Shown here in pieces: positions 52,374 through 61,489 of a stretch of DNA of 64,000 nt (within the stretch, counting starts at the first letter, position 1; every line of letters starts with the position of its first letter). The translations under genes and the position numbers were made by a program. This DNA is from Bacterioplanoides pacificum (lineage in GTDB: Bacteria; Pseudomonadota; Gammaproteobacteria; Pseudomonadales; Oceanobacteraceae): the NCBI RefSeq assembly GCF_042648445.1, contig NZ_JBHRYB010000013.1, forward strand, positions 540,068-604,067, given 5' to 3'. The notes under the pieces are model-generated. The model was not told the DNA's origin, made no database searches, and worked only from the letters and a program-made list of their open reading frames with translations.

Positions 52374-53114
52374 TTACTCAGCTGCGTCTTGTGCAGGCGC
52401 TTCTTCAGCAACTTCAACGAATTCGCTGGCGCTGCCTTGCTTGCCATCCAGAACCGCGTCAGCCATCGCTGTTGCATAGATCTGAATCGCACGGATCGCA
52501 TCATCGTTGCCCGGAATCACGTAATCGATACCATCTGGGTTAGAGTTAGTATCAACCACACCAACAACCGGGATACCCAGCTTGTTAGCTTCCTGAACAG
52601 CGATACGCTCGTGGTCAACGTCGATCACGAATACCAGATCCGGCAGACCGCCCATCTCTTTGATACCACCGATGGAACGTTCTAATTTTTCCATCTCACG
52701 GGTACGCATCAGCGCTTCTTTTTTGGTCAGCTGCTCGAAAGTACCATCGCCTTGCTGTGATTCCAGATCACGCAGACGTTTAATGGACTGACGAATGGTC
52801 TTGTAGTTGGTCAGCATACCGCCTAACCAACGGTGAGCAACGAACGGCATGTTAGCGCGCTCAGCCTGCTCTTTGATGATTTTACCAGCCGCACGCTTGG
52901 TGCCAACGAACAGAACTTTGTTGTTCTTGGCAGACATGCCTTCAACCAGTTGCAGCGCGTCGTTCAGCGCAGGAACGGTGTGCTCCAGGTTGATGATATG
53001 AATCTTGTTACGAGCACCAAAGATGTACTTACCCATTTTCGGGTTCCAGTAACGGGTTTGGTGACCGAAGTGAACGCCTGCTTTCAGCAGGTCACGCATG
53101 CTTACTTGTGCCAT
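52374..53114 (-). CDS. rpsB: 30S ribosomal protein S2
   Basis: S2 binds the head of the small subunit and S1. The 246 residues contain LLKAGVHFGHQTRYWNPKMG, FVGTKRAAGKIIKEQAER, HRWLGGMLTNYKT and IPVVGVVDTNSNPDGIDYVI, all family signatures. A 5' leader with a stable hairpin precedes it. Confidence 0.98.
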   Translation of the reverse strand: MAQVSMRDLLKAGVHFGHQTRYWNPKMGKYIFGARNKIHIINLEHTVPALNDALQLVEGMSAKNNKVLFVGTKRAAGKIIKEQAERANMPFVAHRWLGGMLTNYKTIRQSIKRLRDLESQQGDGTFEQLTKKEALMRTREMEKLERSIGGIKEMGGLPDLVFVIDVDHERIAVQEANKLGIPVVGVVDTNSNPDGIDYVIPGNDDAIRAIQIYATAMADAVLDGKQGSASEFVEVAEEAPAQDAAE

Positions 53115-53263
53115 GATATTTCTACCTTAATAATCGGGTTAGGCCTCCACGTATCCATCCTGCCGACCGCTAACAGCAAGCTGTTATCGGCACCCCGGCA
53201 ACACGTTGTGATACGTGTGTGTTATTTACCACAACAACCTGTGGTTGCTGCGGGCGAATTTCG
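53115..53263 (-). promoter_or_regulatory. rpsB 5' leader, possible S2 autoregulatory RNA
   Basis: About 150 bases lie between the presumed transcription start and rpsB. They form a long hairpin (53162-53191; CTAACAG pairs with CTGTTA around GCAA-like loop, closed by GCCGA/TCGGC) and a second weaker one (CACG/CGTG). A stretch ACGTGGAGGCCTAACCC precedes the start. Gammaproteobacterial rpsB leaders are known to bind S2 for feedback control; the match here is by position and shape. Confidence 0.5.
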
Positions 53264-53270
53264 CGGGCGC

Positions 53271-53299
53271 TTTATATCACTTTTAGCGAAGTAATACCA
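53271..53299 (-). promoter_or_regulatory. Candidate rpsB promoter
   Basis: On the minus strand TGGTAT (53299-53294), 17 bases, TGA-TATAAA (-10 at 53276-53271) with an extended -10 TGn. The -35 is weak. Confidence 0.5.
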
Positions 53300-53327
53300 G
53301 AGCCACCCGGCGATTTCACGGTAACAG

Positions 53328-53356
53328 CTGAAAATCCTGCGCCGGGGCAGTACAAT
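53328..53356 (+). promoter_or_regulatory. Candidate map promoter
   Basis: CTGAAA (53328-53333), 17 bases, TACAAT (53351-53356), 39 bp before the map ATG. Confidence 0.45.
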
Positions 53357-53394
53357 AGCGTCCTCAGTCCATTACAACAGGTCATTTCACGGGT

Positions 53395-54171
53395 ATGAAC
53401 GTTACTATCAAAACCGCTGACGAAATCGAAAAAATGCGCATTGCCGGGCGCCTGGCGGCCGAAGCTCTGGAGATGATCGGCGAATACGTCAAACCCGGGG
53501 TGACAACCGGTGAACTGGACCGCATCTGCCACGACTATATTGTTAACAACCAACAAGCCATTCCGGCACCGCTGAATTATCGCGGTTTTCCCAAGTCCAT
53601 CTGTACCTCCGTTAACCATGTAATTTGTCATGGTATTCCCAGTGATGATAAAGCACTGAAAAAAGGCGATATCATCAACATCGATATCACCGTCATCAAA
53701 GATGGCTACCACGGCGATACCAGCAAAATGTTCCATGTTGGTGAAGCAACGGCACCTAATAAGCGCTTGGTAGATATCACCCAGGAGTGCCTCTATCTCG
53801 GTATCGAGCTGGTGAAACCCGGAACCCGTTTAGGCGATATCGGCGCCGCCATCCAGAAACACGCCGAGCAGAATCACTACTCCATCGTGCGCGAATATTG
53901 TGGCCATGGCATCGGCAAAGAATTCCACGAAGACCCACAGGTACTGCACTATGGCAAAGCCGGTACCGGGCTTGAGTTAAAAGAAGGCATGATCTTTACC
54001 ATCGAGCCAATGGTGAATCAGGGCAGTCGCTTTAACAAACTGATGAAAGACGGCTGGACAGTGGTCACCAAAGACCGCAAGCTGTCGGCCCAATGGGAAC
54101 ACACCATTCTGGTGACTGCCGACGGCTACGAGGTTCTGACCCGCCGCCAGGAAGAGACCCGCTACTGGTAA
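53395..54171 (+). CDS. map: Methionine aminopeptidase, type I
   Basis: It removes N-terminal methionine from new proteins. Metal ligands are in IDITVIKDGYHGDTSKMF (two Asp), EYCGHGIGKEFHEDP (His), FTIEPMVNQG (Glu) and QWEHTILV (Glu). At 258 residues it is the usual E. coli-like size. It is divergent from rpsB and followed by glnD, the conserved gammaproteobacterial order. Confidence 0.97.
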   Translation: MNVTIKTADEIEKMRIAGRLAAEALEMIGEYVKPGVTTGELDRICHDYIVNNQQAIPAPLNYRGFPKSICTSVNHVICHGIPSDDKALKKGDIINIDITVIKDGYHGDTSKMFHVGEATAPNKRLVDITQECLYLGIELVKPGTRLGDIGAAIQKHAEQNHYSIVREYCGHGIGKEFHEDPQVLHYGKAGTGLELKEGMIFTIEPMVNQGSRFNKLMKDGWTVVTKDRKLSAQWEHTILVTADGYEVLTRRQEETRYW

Positions 54172-54182
54172 TTGCGACAGCC

Positions 54183-56909
54183 ATGTCAGATTCATATTCA
54201 CAGCATCCCCCGATGGATACGCCCGCCCTTCAGTTGTTGCAGATTGCTCCCGAGCAGCTGGCGCAACAACTGAAGGACAGCGTCTCGCCGCTGCCGGTGG
54301 TTAAGCCTTTACTGGCGGAGCTGCAGGACAATGCGCACCAGTATTTCCGCCAGACGCTGGACGCCGATACCCTGGTCCCGCACCGCGCCCGCCAGATTGA
54401 CGCAGTATTACGCTGCCTGTGGCACCATCAGGGCCTCAGCAGTGATCAGCTGGCGCTGGTTGCTGTGGGTGGTTATGGCCGTGGCGAGCTGCATCCTCAT
54501 TCCGATATTGATCTGCTGTTGTTATGTGCCGATGAAGAGGCCATCAATCAACACGCCGAACAGCTACAGGCCTTTATCACTCTGCTGTGGGATCTGAAAC
54601 TGGATATTGGCCACAGTGTCCGCACCCTGGCGGAATGTTCCGCCGAAGCGCGCAAAGACCTGACCATTATCACCAATATGATGGAGAGCCGTCTGCTGGC
54701 CGGCAGCCAACAATTACTGGTGCAGCTACACCGGGCCACTGAAGTCAGTCAGCTTTGGCCCGCCGATGAATTTTTTAATGCCAAATGGCAGGAAATTCAG
54801 GAACGTCACAAGAAACACAAAAGCTCCGAATACAACCTCGAACCCAACGTCAAAAACTCCCCCGGCACCCTTCGCGACATCCAGACCATCAGCTGGGTCA
54901 CCATGCGCCACTTCGGCAATGGCAGCTTACAGGCCCTGCAGGACAAAGGTTTCCTGACCGAATTTGAACACCAGCGCTTAGCCATCAGTATGCAGTTTTT
55001 ATGGCGCGTACGTTATGCCCTGCATATGGTTGCCGGGCGCGAGGAAGACCGGCTGCTGTTCGACCTGCAGCGTGACGTTGCCGCCCTCCTAGGTTTTGAT
55101 GATGACGATCGCCAACTGGGGGTAGAACGCTTTATGTCGCAGTTCTACCGCAACCAGCTGGCAACCCTGGAACTCGCCGACCTGCTGTTACTGCACTTCA
55201 ACGATGACTTCGTAAAGCGCGGCGAAATCAGCGACGTATTGCCACTGAACGAACATTTCTTTTTATGTAATGGCTACCTGCAGTTAAACGACCCCGAGTT
55301 ATTTGCCCGCGAACCGGCCTGGCTGCTGAAAGTCTTTTTATTAATGGCACAGCACCAGGACGCGAAGGGTATTCATACCAACACCATTCGTGCGTTACGT
55401 AAACACCGCCATCTGATTAACGACGAGTTCCGCAGCAACAGCGAACACAATGCGCTGTTTATGCAACTGGTGCGAAACAAGGCCTGCGTGGTCCGGGAGC
55501 TGTCGCGCATGATGCGCTATGGTGTGCTGGGGCACTATATCCCGGAGTTTGGCCAGATCATCGGTATGATGGAACACGACCTGTTCCATATTTACACCGT
55601 CGACGAACACAGCCTGCGTATGACCCGCATGTTGCGCCAGTTTCGTTTCGGTGAAGAAGTACGGGAAAAATTCCCCATCGCTTCACGCCTGATTCACCGG
55701 GTACAGAAAAAAGAACTGCTGTATCTGACCGCGCTGCTGCACGACACCGGCAAAAGCCAGCAAGGTGATCACTGTGCCAACGGCGCTGACATTGCGCGTA
55801 ACTTCTGCCGCCAGCACAATCTGCGGCCAACCGACTCCCATATCGTGGTGTGGCTGATTGAAAACCACCTGCTGATGAGTAACGCTTCTCAGCGACTCGA
55901 CCTCAGCAACCCGGAGGATATCCACCAGTTTGCGCTGGAAGTGGGCGACCAGAACCATCTGGAAATGTTGTACCTGATTTCAGTGGCGGATATTTTCACC
56001 ACCAACCCCAATCTCTGGACCAGCTGGCGCGCCGAACAAATGCGCCAGCTGTACGATAATACCAAAGCGGCATTACGCCGTGGCCTGGCCAACCCTATAA
56101 ATAAAGACGATGTTATTACTGAAATTCAGCAGGAAATTCATGACCAGCTACTGGCGAAAGGGATGTCGGAACAGCGCATTGCCCAGCTGCTGGGCGAGCC
56201 CGGCGACGATTATTTCCTGCGTGAAGGTGTGGATAATATCGTTTGGCACTGCAGTGAAATTGATCGCCACGGCAACAGCGAAAGTCCTCTGGTGTCCATT
56301 CGTCAGACCAGTAATCTCGAATTCGAAGGCGCAACCCAGATCTTTATTTTTATGAAAGATCAGCCCAATTTGTTTGCAGTAACCACCGCAACCCTCGACC
56401 AGCTTAACCTGAATATTCAGGATGCCCGCATCATGACCTCAGAGGGCGAACATAATGCCGTCGACACCTATATAGTACTGGATGAAAACAACCAGTCGAT
56501 TGAAGATCCCGCGCGGCTGGAAAAAATCCGTACCACACTGCAGCAGGCGTTATCTAAGCCCGACGAATTCACCACCATCATCATGCGCCGCACACCGCGT
56601 ATGCTGAAACAGTTTGAAGTAGAAACCCAGGTCACCATGAGTAACGACCCACTGATGCTGCGTACAGTGCTGGAAGTAACCGCCGCTGACCGACCGGGTT
56701 TGTTAGCCCGCATGGGGGCCATTTTTGCCGAGTTTGGTGCTCAGATGCAGGGGGCAAAAATTCTTACCGAAGGTGAACAGGTCTCGGATATTTTTTATAT
56801 TGTCGATGAAACCGGCCAGCCATTTTCGGATGCAGAACGTTGCGAAGACCTACGCGAAGCCATCATCATGGGACTGGAAGAACAGGTGGAAGCGCAGTCG
56901 GCGGTTTAA
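54183..56909 (+). CDS. glnD: Bifunctional uridylyltransferase/uridylyl-removing enzyme
   Basis: GlnD senses glutamine and modifies the PII proteins. The 908-residue protein has the nucleotidyltransferase site GGYGRGELHPHSDIDLLLL (about 95), the HD-type removing site LTALLHDTGKSQQGDH (about 515-530), and two C-terminal ACT domains (about 705-908). Start 54183 is used because the frame upstream (to 54093) overlaps map; Shine-Dalgarno is weak at all candidates. It lies 11 bases after map. Confidence 0.96.
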   Translation: MSDSYSQHPPMDTPALQLLQIAPEQLAQQLKDSVSPLPVVKPLLAELQDNAHQYFRQTLDADTLVPHRARQIDAVLRCLWHHQGLSSDQLALVAVGGYGRGELHPHSDIDLLLLCADEEAINQHAEQLQAFITLLWDLKLDIGHSVRTLAECSAEARKDLTIITNMMESRLLAGSQQLLVQLHRATEVSQLWPADEFFNAKWQEIQERHKKHKSSEYNLEPNVKNSPGTLRDIQTISWVTMRHFGNGSLQALQDKGFLTEFEHQRLAISMQFLWRVRYALHMVAGREEDRLLFDLQRDVAALLGFDDDDRQLGVERFMSQFYRNQLATLELADLLLLHFNDDFVKRGEISDVLPLNEHFFLCNGYLQLNDPELFAREPAWLLKVFLLMAQHQDAKGIHTNTIRALRKHRHLINDEFRSNSEHNALFMQLVRNKACVVRELSRMMRYGVLGHYIPEFGQIIGMMEHDLFHIYTVDEHSLRMTRMLRQFRFGEEVREKFPIASRLIHRVQKKELLYLTALLHDTGKSQQGDHCANGADIARNFCRQHNLRPTDSHIVVWLIENHLLMSNASQRLDLSNPEDIHQFALEVGDQNHLEMLYLISVADIFTTNPNLWTSWRAEQMRQLYDNTKAALRRGLANPINKDDVITEIQQEIHDQLLAKGMSEQRIAQLLGEPGDDYFLREGVDNIVWHCSEIDRHGNSESPLVSIRQTSNLEFEGATQIFIFMKDQPNLFAVTTATLDQLNLNIQDARIMTSEGEHNAVDTYIVLDENNQSIEDPARLEKIRTTLQQALSKPDEFTTIIMRRTPRMLKQFEVETQVTMSNDPLMLRTVLEVTAADRPGLLARMGAIFAEFGAQMQGAKILTEGEQVSDIFYIVDETGQPFSDAERCEDLREAIIMGLEEQVEAQSAV

Positions 56910-56932
56910 ATCTGAGCCGCTGCGCCACGTTC

Positions 56933-57754
56933 TCAGAAGCGCAAACCAAATACACCAATATATTCATCGTAATAAAACGTCTGATCCGCTTTATCACCGC
57001 GATTACTGGTCAATACGTCGTTCATATCCGCATAACCAAACTTGCCCATAAAGCGGAAAAAGAAATCTTTCCACAGGGTTGCTTCGAGCCCGATTTTGAC
57101 CAGCGTACTGTAACCGGCAACATGCCACTCATCGTTACGTTCACCACTCAGTAGCTTAACGTTGCTTTTCGGATACAACACACCTCCGCCAAAACCTGCC
57201 AGTAATGCCAGATCCATTCGATCCTGCCAGTTCCACAACGGCAGATACCCTTCGGTTTCCAGAGAAATCAGATTAAAACCATCGGTATGCTCATACGTCA
57301 GAAAGTCATTACTCAATACTTCACGGTCGCCCGCCTGATAACGACGCTCAAACCCGGCACGATCGATATAACCACTGGCCGCAACACTCTGGTTTTGCTC
57401 CATGACATATTTCATATGGTCAAACCCGAGTGACAACGACCAGTTATCACGCAGAAAATACCCCACACGCCAGTTGTACTGCGGAATCGTTAAGCGCATC
57501 GGATTCAGGTAAGAATGGTGAATCTGATAAAAATTCACATCGTTCTGTCTGTCTTTAGCACTGACGTTGTGCAGCGTAAAATCGTGATCATCACCATTAA
57601 AATGAATGTCACTGTTAGAGTAAGTTGCATTATTCCAGCCCCAGTATCCGTACCAGTCTCCCTGCTTCCTCATAGCTGCCTGAACCGGGATTGCAATTAA
57701 AAGAATAAAAAAAGGGAAGAACAGTTTCTTCCCCGGAATGTTTGCCAACTTCAT
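56933..57754 (-). CDS. Predicted outer-membrane beta-barrel protein, unknown function
   Basis: 273 residues: a signal peptide (FFPFFILLIAIPVQA, cleaved about residue 26) then alternating hydrophobic strands rich in Trp/Tyr (WYGYWGWNNATYSNSDIHF, NWRVGYFLRDNWSLSLGFDH), ending in GVFGLRF with a terminal Phe, the usual barrel-assembly signal. I know similar proteins only as hypothetical. It converges on glnD and appears to be a single gene. Confidence 0.7.
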   Translation of the reverse strand: MKLANIPGKKLFFPFFILLIAIPVQAAMRKQGDWYGYWGWNNATYSNSDIHFNGDDHDFTLHNVSAKDRQNDVNFYQIHHSYLNPMRLTIPQYNWRVGYFLRDNWSLSLGFDHMKYVMEQNQSVAASGYIDRAGFERRYQAGDREVLSNDFLTYEHTDGFNLISLETEGYLPLWNWQDRMDLALLAGFGGGVLYPKSNVKLLSGERNDEWHVAGYSTLVKIGLEATLWKDFFFRFMGKFGYADMNDVLTSNRGDKADQTFYYDEYIGVFGLRF

Positions 57755-58007
57755 ACTTCTGACCGTTGTTGAATAGCGTGCATTATCACACTGCGCTATT
57801 TTACGCCCCTGTTTTTCGGCTATTTAGTCAACAAATGCAGGACAACCTGTTCAGCAAATTCGCCTGTTCTTCTGAATAAAGCTATGAATGACACGAACAG
57901 TCGCTATAACGGCCTTTTTTCGGAAAAAACGAAGGGTTTCTGCCGTTTTTACGACTCATTTTTCACTGAAATTTCCGCTACGCTGGTATTAATAACAGGA
58001 GTCGATT

Positions 58008-58844
58008 ATGGAAACTCAGGTAAAACAAATTGTTCCAGCTCACCCTGCCGCTGATGGCGACGGGGTAAAAATTCAGCGTACCAGCTTATTTAATCAACCC
58101 GTTGCCGATCCTTTCCTGCTGCTGGATGAACTGGGGTCTGATAACCCCGAAGATTATATCGGCGGTTTCCCGCCCCATCCGCATCGCGGCATGGAGACCC
58201 TGACCTACCTGAAACAAGGCAGTCTTACTCATACCGACCATATGGGAAATAAAGGCGCAATCAGCAGTGGCGGTGCACAATGGATGTCGGCCGGACGTGG
58301 TGTTATTCACAGTGAAATGCCGGCCCGCGAGCAACAACGCCTGCATGGCTTTCAGCTGTGGATTAACCTGCCGGCCAGCCAGAAAATGCAGCCTCCGCAA
58401 TATCGTGATATTGAACGTCAGCAAATGACTGAAGCGACACTCGGCAATGGTGGTTACGCCACCATCATTGCCGGAGCCTGGCAGCTGAACCAGCAACAAT
58501 ATCAGGGGCCACTCACCACGCTGGCCGCCGATGCCCGTTATCTGGATGCGTTTTTACCGGCTGGCGAAAGCCTGTCGGTTAGCCTGCCGGAAAATTACAC
58601 CCTGCTGGCCTATGTCTATCAGGGCCAGCTGAATACCCGCATCAGCAGTGGTTCGCAGATGCTGGTTGTGATCGACCATCAGGGCACGGCAGACATCCAT
58701 GCCACTCAGGACTCATCATTTTTATTATTGGCGGGACAACCCCTGGCTGAACCGGTTGCCCATTACGGGCCGTTTGTGATGAACACGAGCGAAGAAATAG
58801 AGCAGGCGATACGCGATTATCAGAACGGCACCCTGGCGCTCTGA
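58008..58844 (+). CDS. Pirin family protein
   Basis: A 278-residue bicupin. The metal-site signature is GGFPPHPHRGMETLTYL, followed by IHSEMPA and LHGFQLWINLP. Some bacterial pirins oxidise quercetin, others regulate metabolic enzymes; which applies here is not known. CAGGAGTCGATT precedes the ATG. A terminator follows. Confidence 0.92.
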   Translation: METQVKQIVPAHPAADGDGVKIQRTSLFNQPVADPFLLLDELGSDNPEDYIGGFPPHPHRGMETLTYLKQGSLTHTDHMGNKGAISSGGAQWMSAGRGVIHSEMPAREQQRLHGFQLWINLPASQKMQPPQYRDIERQQMTEATLGNGGYATIIAGAWQLNQQQYQGPLTTLAADARYLDAFLPAGESLSVSLPENYTLLAYVYQGQLNTRISSGSQMLVVIDHQGTADIHATQDSSFLLLAGQPLAEPVAHYGPFVMNTSEEIEQAIRDYQNGTLAL

Positions 58845-58854
58845 TCCTAGGTAA

Positions 58855-58882
58855 AAAAAATCCGGCTAATGCCGGATTTTTT
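58855..58882. terminator. Bidirectional terminator between the pirin and helicase genes
   Basis: AAAAAATCCGGC and GCCGGATTTTTT pair around TAAT, with A- and T-runs on both sides. Confidence 0.92.
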
Positions 58883-58901
58883 GTTTCACAACCGTTTTCG
58901 G

Positions 58902-60242
58902 TTATGACTGTTTCTTTTTAATCGGAGCAAAACCATCACTGTCCATCAGGTTGGACTTCTGCTCTTTAGGACGAGAAGGTCGTGGACCCGCCTTTTTCTT
59001 ATCAGAACCTTTTTTCACCGATTTTTTCGCCTGAGCTTTACGTACAGCGGGTTTCGGTTTCTTTTTACCCGCAGCCTTGCCGGATGCTTTTACTTTTTTC
59101 GGGCCGCGATATTTGCCTTTCAGGCCATCAATTTCACGCGCTTCCATCTGTTGATTCAGATAACGCTCAATAGCTGCTTTCAGATTCCACTCATTAGCCG
59201 CAATCAGACTGATCGCCAGACCGGCCTTGCCCGCCCGTCCGGTACGGCCGATGCGGTGCACGTATTCATCACCTTTACGCGCCAGATCATAGTTCACCAC
59301 CAGATCCATACCTTCAACATCCAGCCCGCGGGCCGCCACGTCGGTCGCTACCAGCACACTACGCTTTCCCTGCCGCAATGATTGCATCACGTAGTTGCGT
59401 TCGTCCTGGGTCATTTCACCATGCAGCGTAGCAATGTCAGTGCGATGGCGGCGTAAGAATTCGGCCAGTCGTTCTGCTTCATCACGGCGATTCACAAAAA
59501 TAATCGCTTTATCATAGCGCTCGTTGGCCAGCAGCCAGGTCAGCAAGCGGTCTTTATGGGCATTATCATCTGCCAGAATACGCTGCTGACGAATAAACTC
59601 ATGCTGCTGCTGCACACTGTGGGTGGTAATTTGCTGCGGATCGTTCAGCATCTGCCGGGCAATCCGCCCCACCCCCTCATGACGTAAAGTGGCGGATAAC
59701 ATAAAGGTCTGACGTTGCTTGCTACAGCAACTGACCACCATATCCATGTCTTCCGCAAAGCCCATATCGAGCATGCGATCCGCTTCATCAAGAATCAGAA
59801 ATTCCAGATCCCCTAATTCCGCCGTATCACGCTTCAGATGGTCAACCAGACGACCCGGAGTGGCCACTATGATTTCCGGATTTTTACGCAGAATCGCCGC
59901 CTGATATTTAAACTCTTCACCACCGGTTAATGAGCCTACTTCCAGCTGAGTCAGATCCGTAAACACCTTACAGCTTTTGAATACCTGTTTTGCCAGCTCC
60001 CGGGTTGGAACCAGCACCAGGGCACGGGTGGCTGACTGCGGTGCCGGGTTATCCAGCAACTGCTGCATCACCGGCAACAGGTAGGCCAGTGTTTTACCCG
60101 AACCCGTTTCGGCACACACCTGCAGGTCGTGGCCGGCCATTGCCAACGGCAATACCTCGCGCTGCACTTCGGTCGGCTCAGTGATGGCCTGTTTCTCCAG
60201 ACCTAATAATAAACGCGGGTTAAATTCGATATCAGCAAACAA
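58902..60242 (-). CDS. DEAD-box RNA helicase, SrmB-like
   Basis: 446 residues with Q motif (ITEPTEVQREVLPLA), Walker A AETGSGKT, DEAD in LILDEADRMLDMGF, SAT, and HRIGRTGRAG. The order and spacing, VLVATDVAARGLDVEGMDLV included, are nearest SrmB, which aids early 50S assembly. A Lys-rich tail (about 380-440) would bind RNA. The exact paralog is not certain. Confidence 0.88.
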   Translation of the reverse strand: MFADIEFNPRLLLGLEKQAITEPTEVQREVLPLAMAGHDLQVCAETGSGKTLAYLLPVMQQLLDNPAPQSATRALVLVPTRELAKQVFKSCKVFTDLTQLEVGSLTGGEEFKYQAAILRKNPEIIVATPGRLVDHLKRDTAELGDLEFLILDEADRMLDMGFAEDMDMVVSCCSKQRQTFMLSATLRHEGVGRIARQMLNDPQQITTHSVQQQHEFIRQQRILADDNAHKDRLLTWLLANERYDKAIIFVNRRDEAERLAEFLRRHRTDIATLHGEMTQDERNYVMQSLRQGKRSVLVATDVAARGLDVEGMDLVVNYDLARKGDEYVHRIGRTGRAGKAGLAISLIAANEWNLKAAIERYLNQQMEAREIDGLKGKYRGPKKVKASGKAAGKKKPKPAVRKAQAKKSVKKGSDKKKAGPRPSRPKEQKSNLMDSDGFAPIKKKQS

Positions 60243-60429
60243 GGGAAAAGCTCTCGGATTGGATTACCGTCATTATAACAGTCCGGCTGGCCGATGACCT
60301 AACGCCCTTGCCAGGCCAGTATCGCCTGCTCACTACATAAACGTGCCCAGCTATCCTGCTCAAACAGTGACTTAACCGGATAGTTTAAGTACGATAGTCC
60401 CATCAAAATAACAATAACAGGTACTCACC

Positions 60430-61455
60430 ATGAAGCGCCTTTTCACAACCCTGATGCTACTGTGTGCGTTTTCGGCCGCTATCAGCGCCGAGGAGTTTAA
60501 CGATCCGGTTAACGATTTCAGCTGGCAACCTTTCCCATACAGCAGCGAGCCCTATCAATATTCGGACGAGAGTCTGCAGGAGAACTGGTACTGGCTGACC
60601 CGGGCGACCGACTATCCGTTCCCCGATGCGACCTATCTCACTACCGTACTGGACGGCAATGCCGAACTCAAACTGGCCACTCCAACATTTGAATCGGTAG
60701 AACAACTCGCCACCGACCTGCAAAACGCCTGGAAAGCGTTTTTCCGTGGTGACTTTCAGGCGGCCGCTCAACAAGGTTATGACCTCGGGCCACTCGGGCA
60801 CGGTGTCGCTTTTTATTCCCAGGCAACTTACGGCCTCAGGCTGGAAGACGATAAAGCCAAACGCCATGCGCTATGGGAAGACATTATCGAGCGCCATGAA
60901 AAAAACCAGCAATTAACCAGTCACGATATTATGGCGCGTTATTTTGCATTCTACGCCATGGCAAGATTAAGCGAAGAAATCTCTGCCCCGGTTGTACTGA
61001 CCCGCGGCTATATGGACACCATGTCAGAAGAACTGGCGGCAATGATTAAAGCGGAACCTTATAATGTCTTCGTGTTGGCTGCCAAAGGTTCAATGGACGC
61101 TGGTATTGTGCGCAAGATGGGCAGCTTTATGGGACGTATGGCATACGGGGCTGACGATGATATTGTGGAAAATTATTATTCTGCCGCCCTGGCCCAGAAT
61201 CGCCGCATCGCCAACGTTCATCTGGAAGCGGCACTCAGCCTGCTGTATATCCATAAACGCAAAGCACTCGACCGGGCGCTGGAACAAATGCGTATCGCCG
61301 CAGAGATCAAACCACTTTCTGCGATGGAAGCTCTGGATGGTTTTCATGCCCGACAGCAGCTCAAAGAACTGCAGTCGATCAAAGACAAAAACGGAATTGG
61401 CTTACGGGATTACATCAAACGCGGTACCGAAGCCGGTAAGACCTACTATCTGTAA
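60430..61455 (+). CDS. Predicted periplasmic helical-repeat protein, unknown function
   Basis: 341 residues: a signal peptide (MKRLFTTLMLLCAFSAAISA), a Trp/Tyr-rich N-terminal part (FSWQPFPYSSEPYQYSDESL) and then helices resembling TPR/Sel1-type repeats (AWKAFFRGDFQAAAQQGYDL, ALEQMRIAAEIKP). I cannot name a family. ACAGGTACTCACC precedes the ATG. A hairpin terminator follows, so it is monocistronic. Confidence 0.65.
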   Translation: MKRLFTTLMLLCAFSAAISAEEFNDPVNDFSWQPFPYSSEPYQYSDESLQENWYWLTRATDYPFPDATYLTTVLDGNAELKLATPTFESVEQLATDLQNAWKAFFRGDFQAAAQQGYDLGPLGHGVAFYSQATYGLRLEDDKAKRHALWEDIIERHEKNQQLTSHDIMARYFAFYAMARLSEEISAPVVLTRGYMDTMSEELAAMIKAEPYNVFVLAAKGSMDAGIVRKMGSFMGRMAYGADDDIVENYYSAALAQNRRIANVHLEAALSLLYIHKRKALDRALEQMRIAAEIKPLSAMEALDGFHARQQLKELQSIKDKNGIGLRDYIKRGTEAGKTYYL

Positions 61456-61458
61456 ATA

Positions 61459-61477
61459 AAGGGCCCTGCGGGCCCTT
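61459..61477. terminator. Hairpin after the periplasmic protein gene
   Basis: AAGGGCCC and GGGCCCTT pair around TGC. No long T-run; it lies between two convergent genes. Confidence 0.6.
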
Positions 61478-61489
61478 GCAGCTGCAACC

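Noticed and set aside
51556..52479. 307-codon open frame opposite tsf/rpsB
   Set aside because: It spans two highly expressed genes and their terminator on the other strand; Phe/Ser-rich shadow composition.
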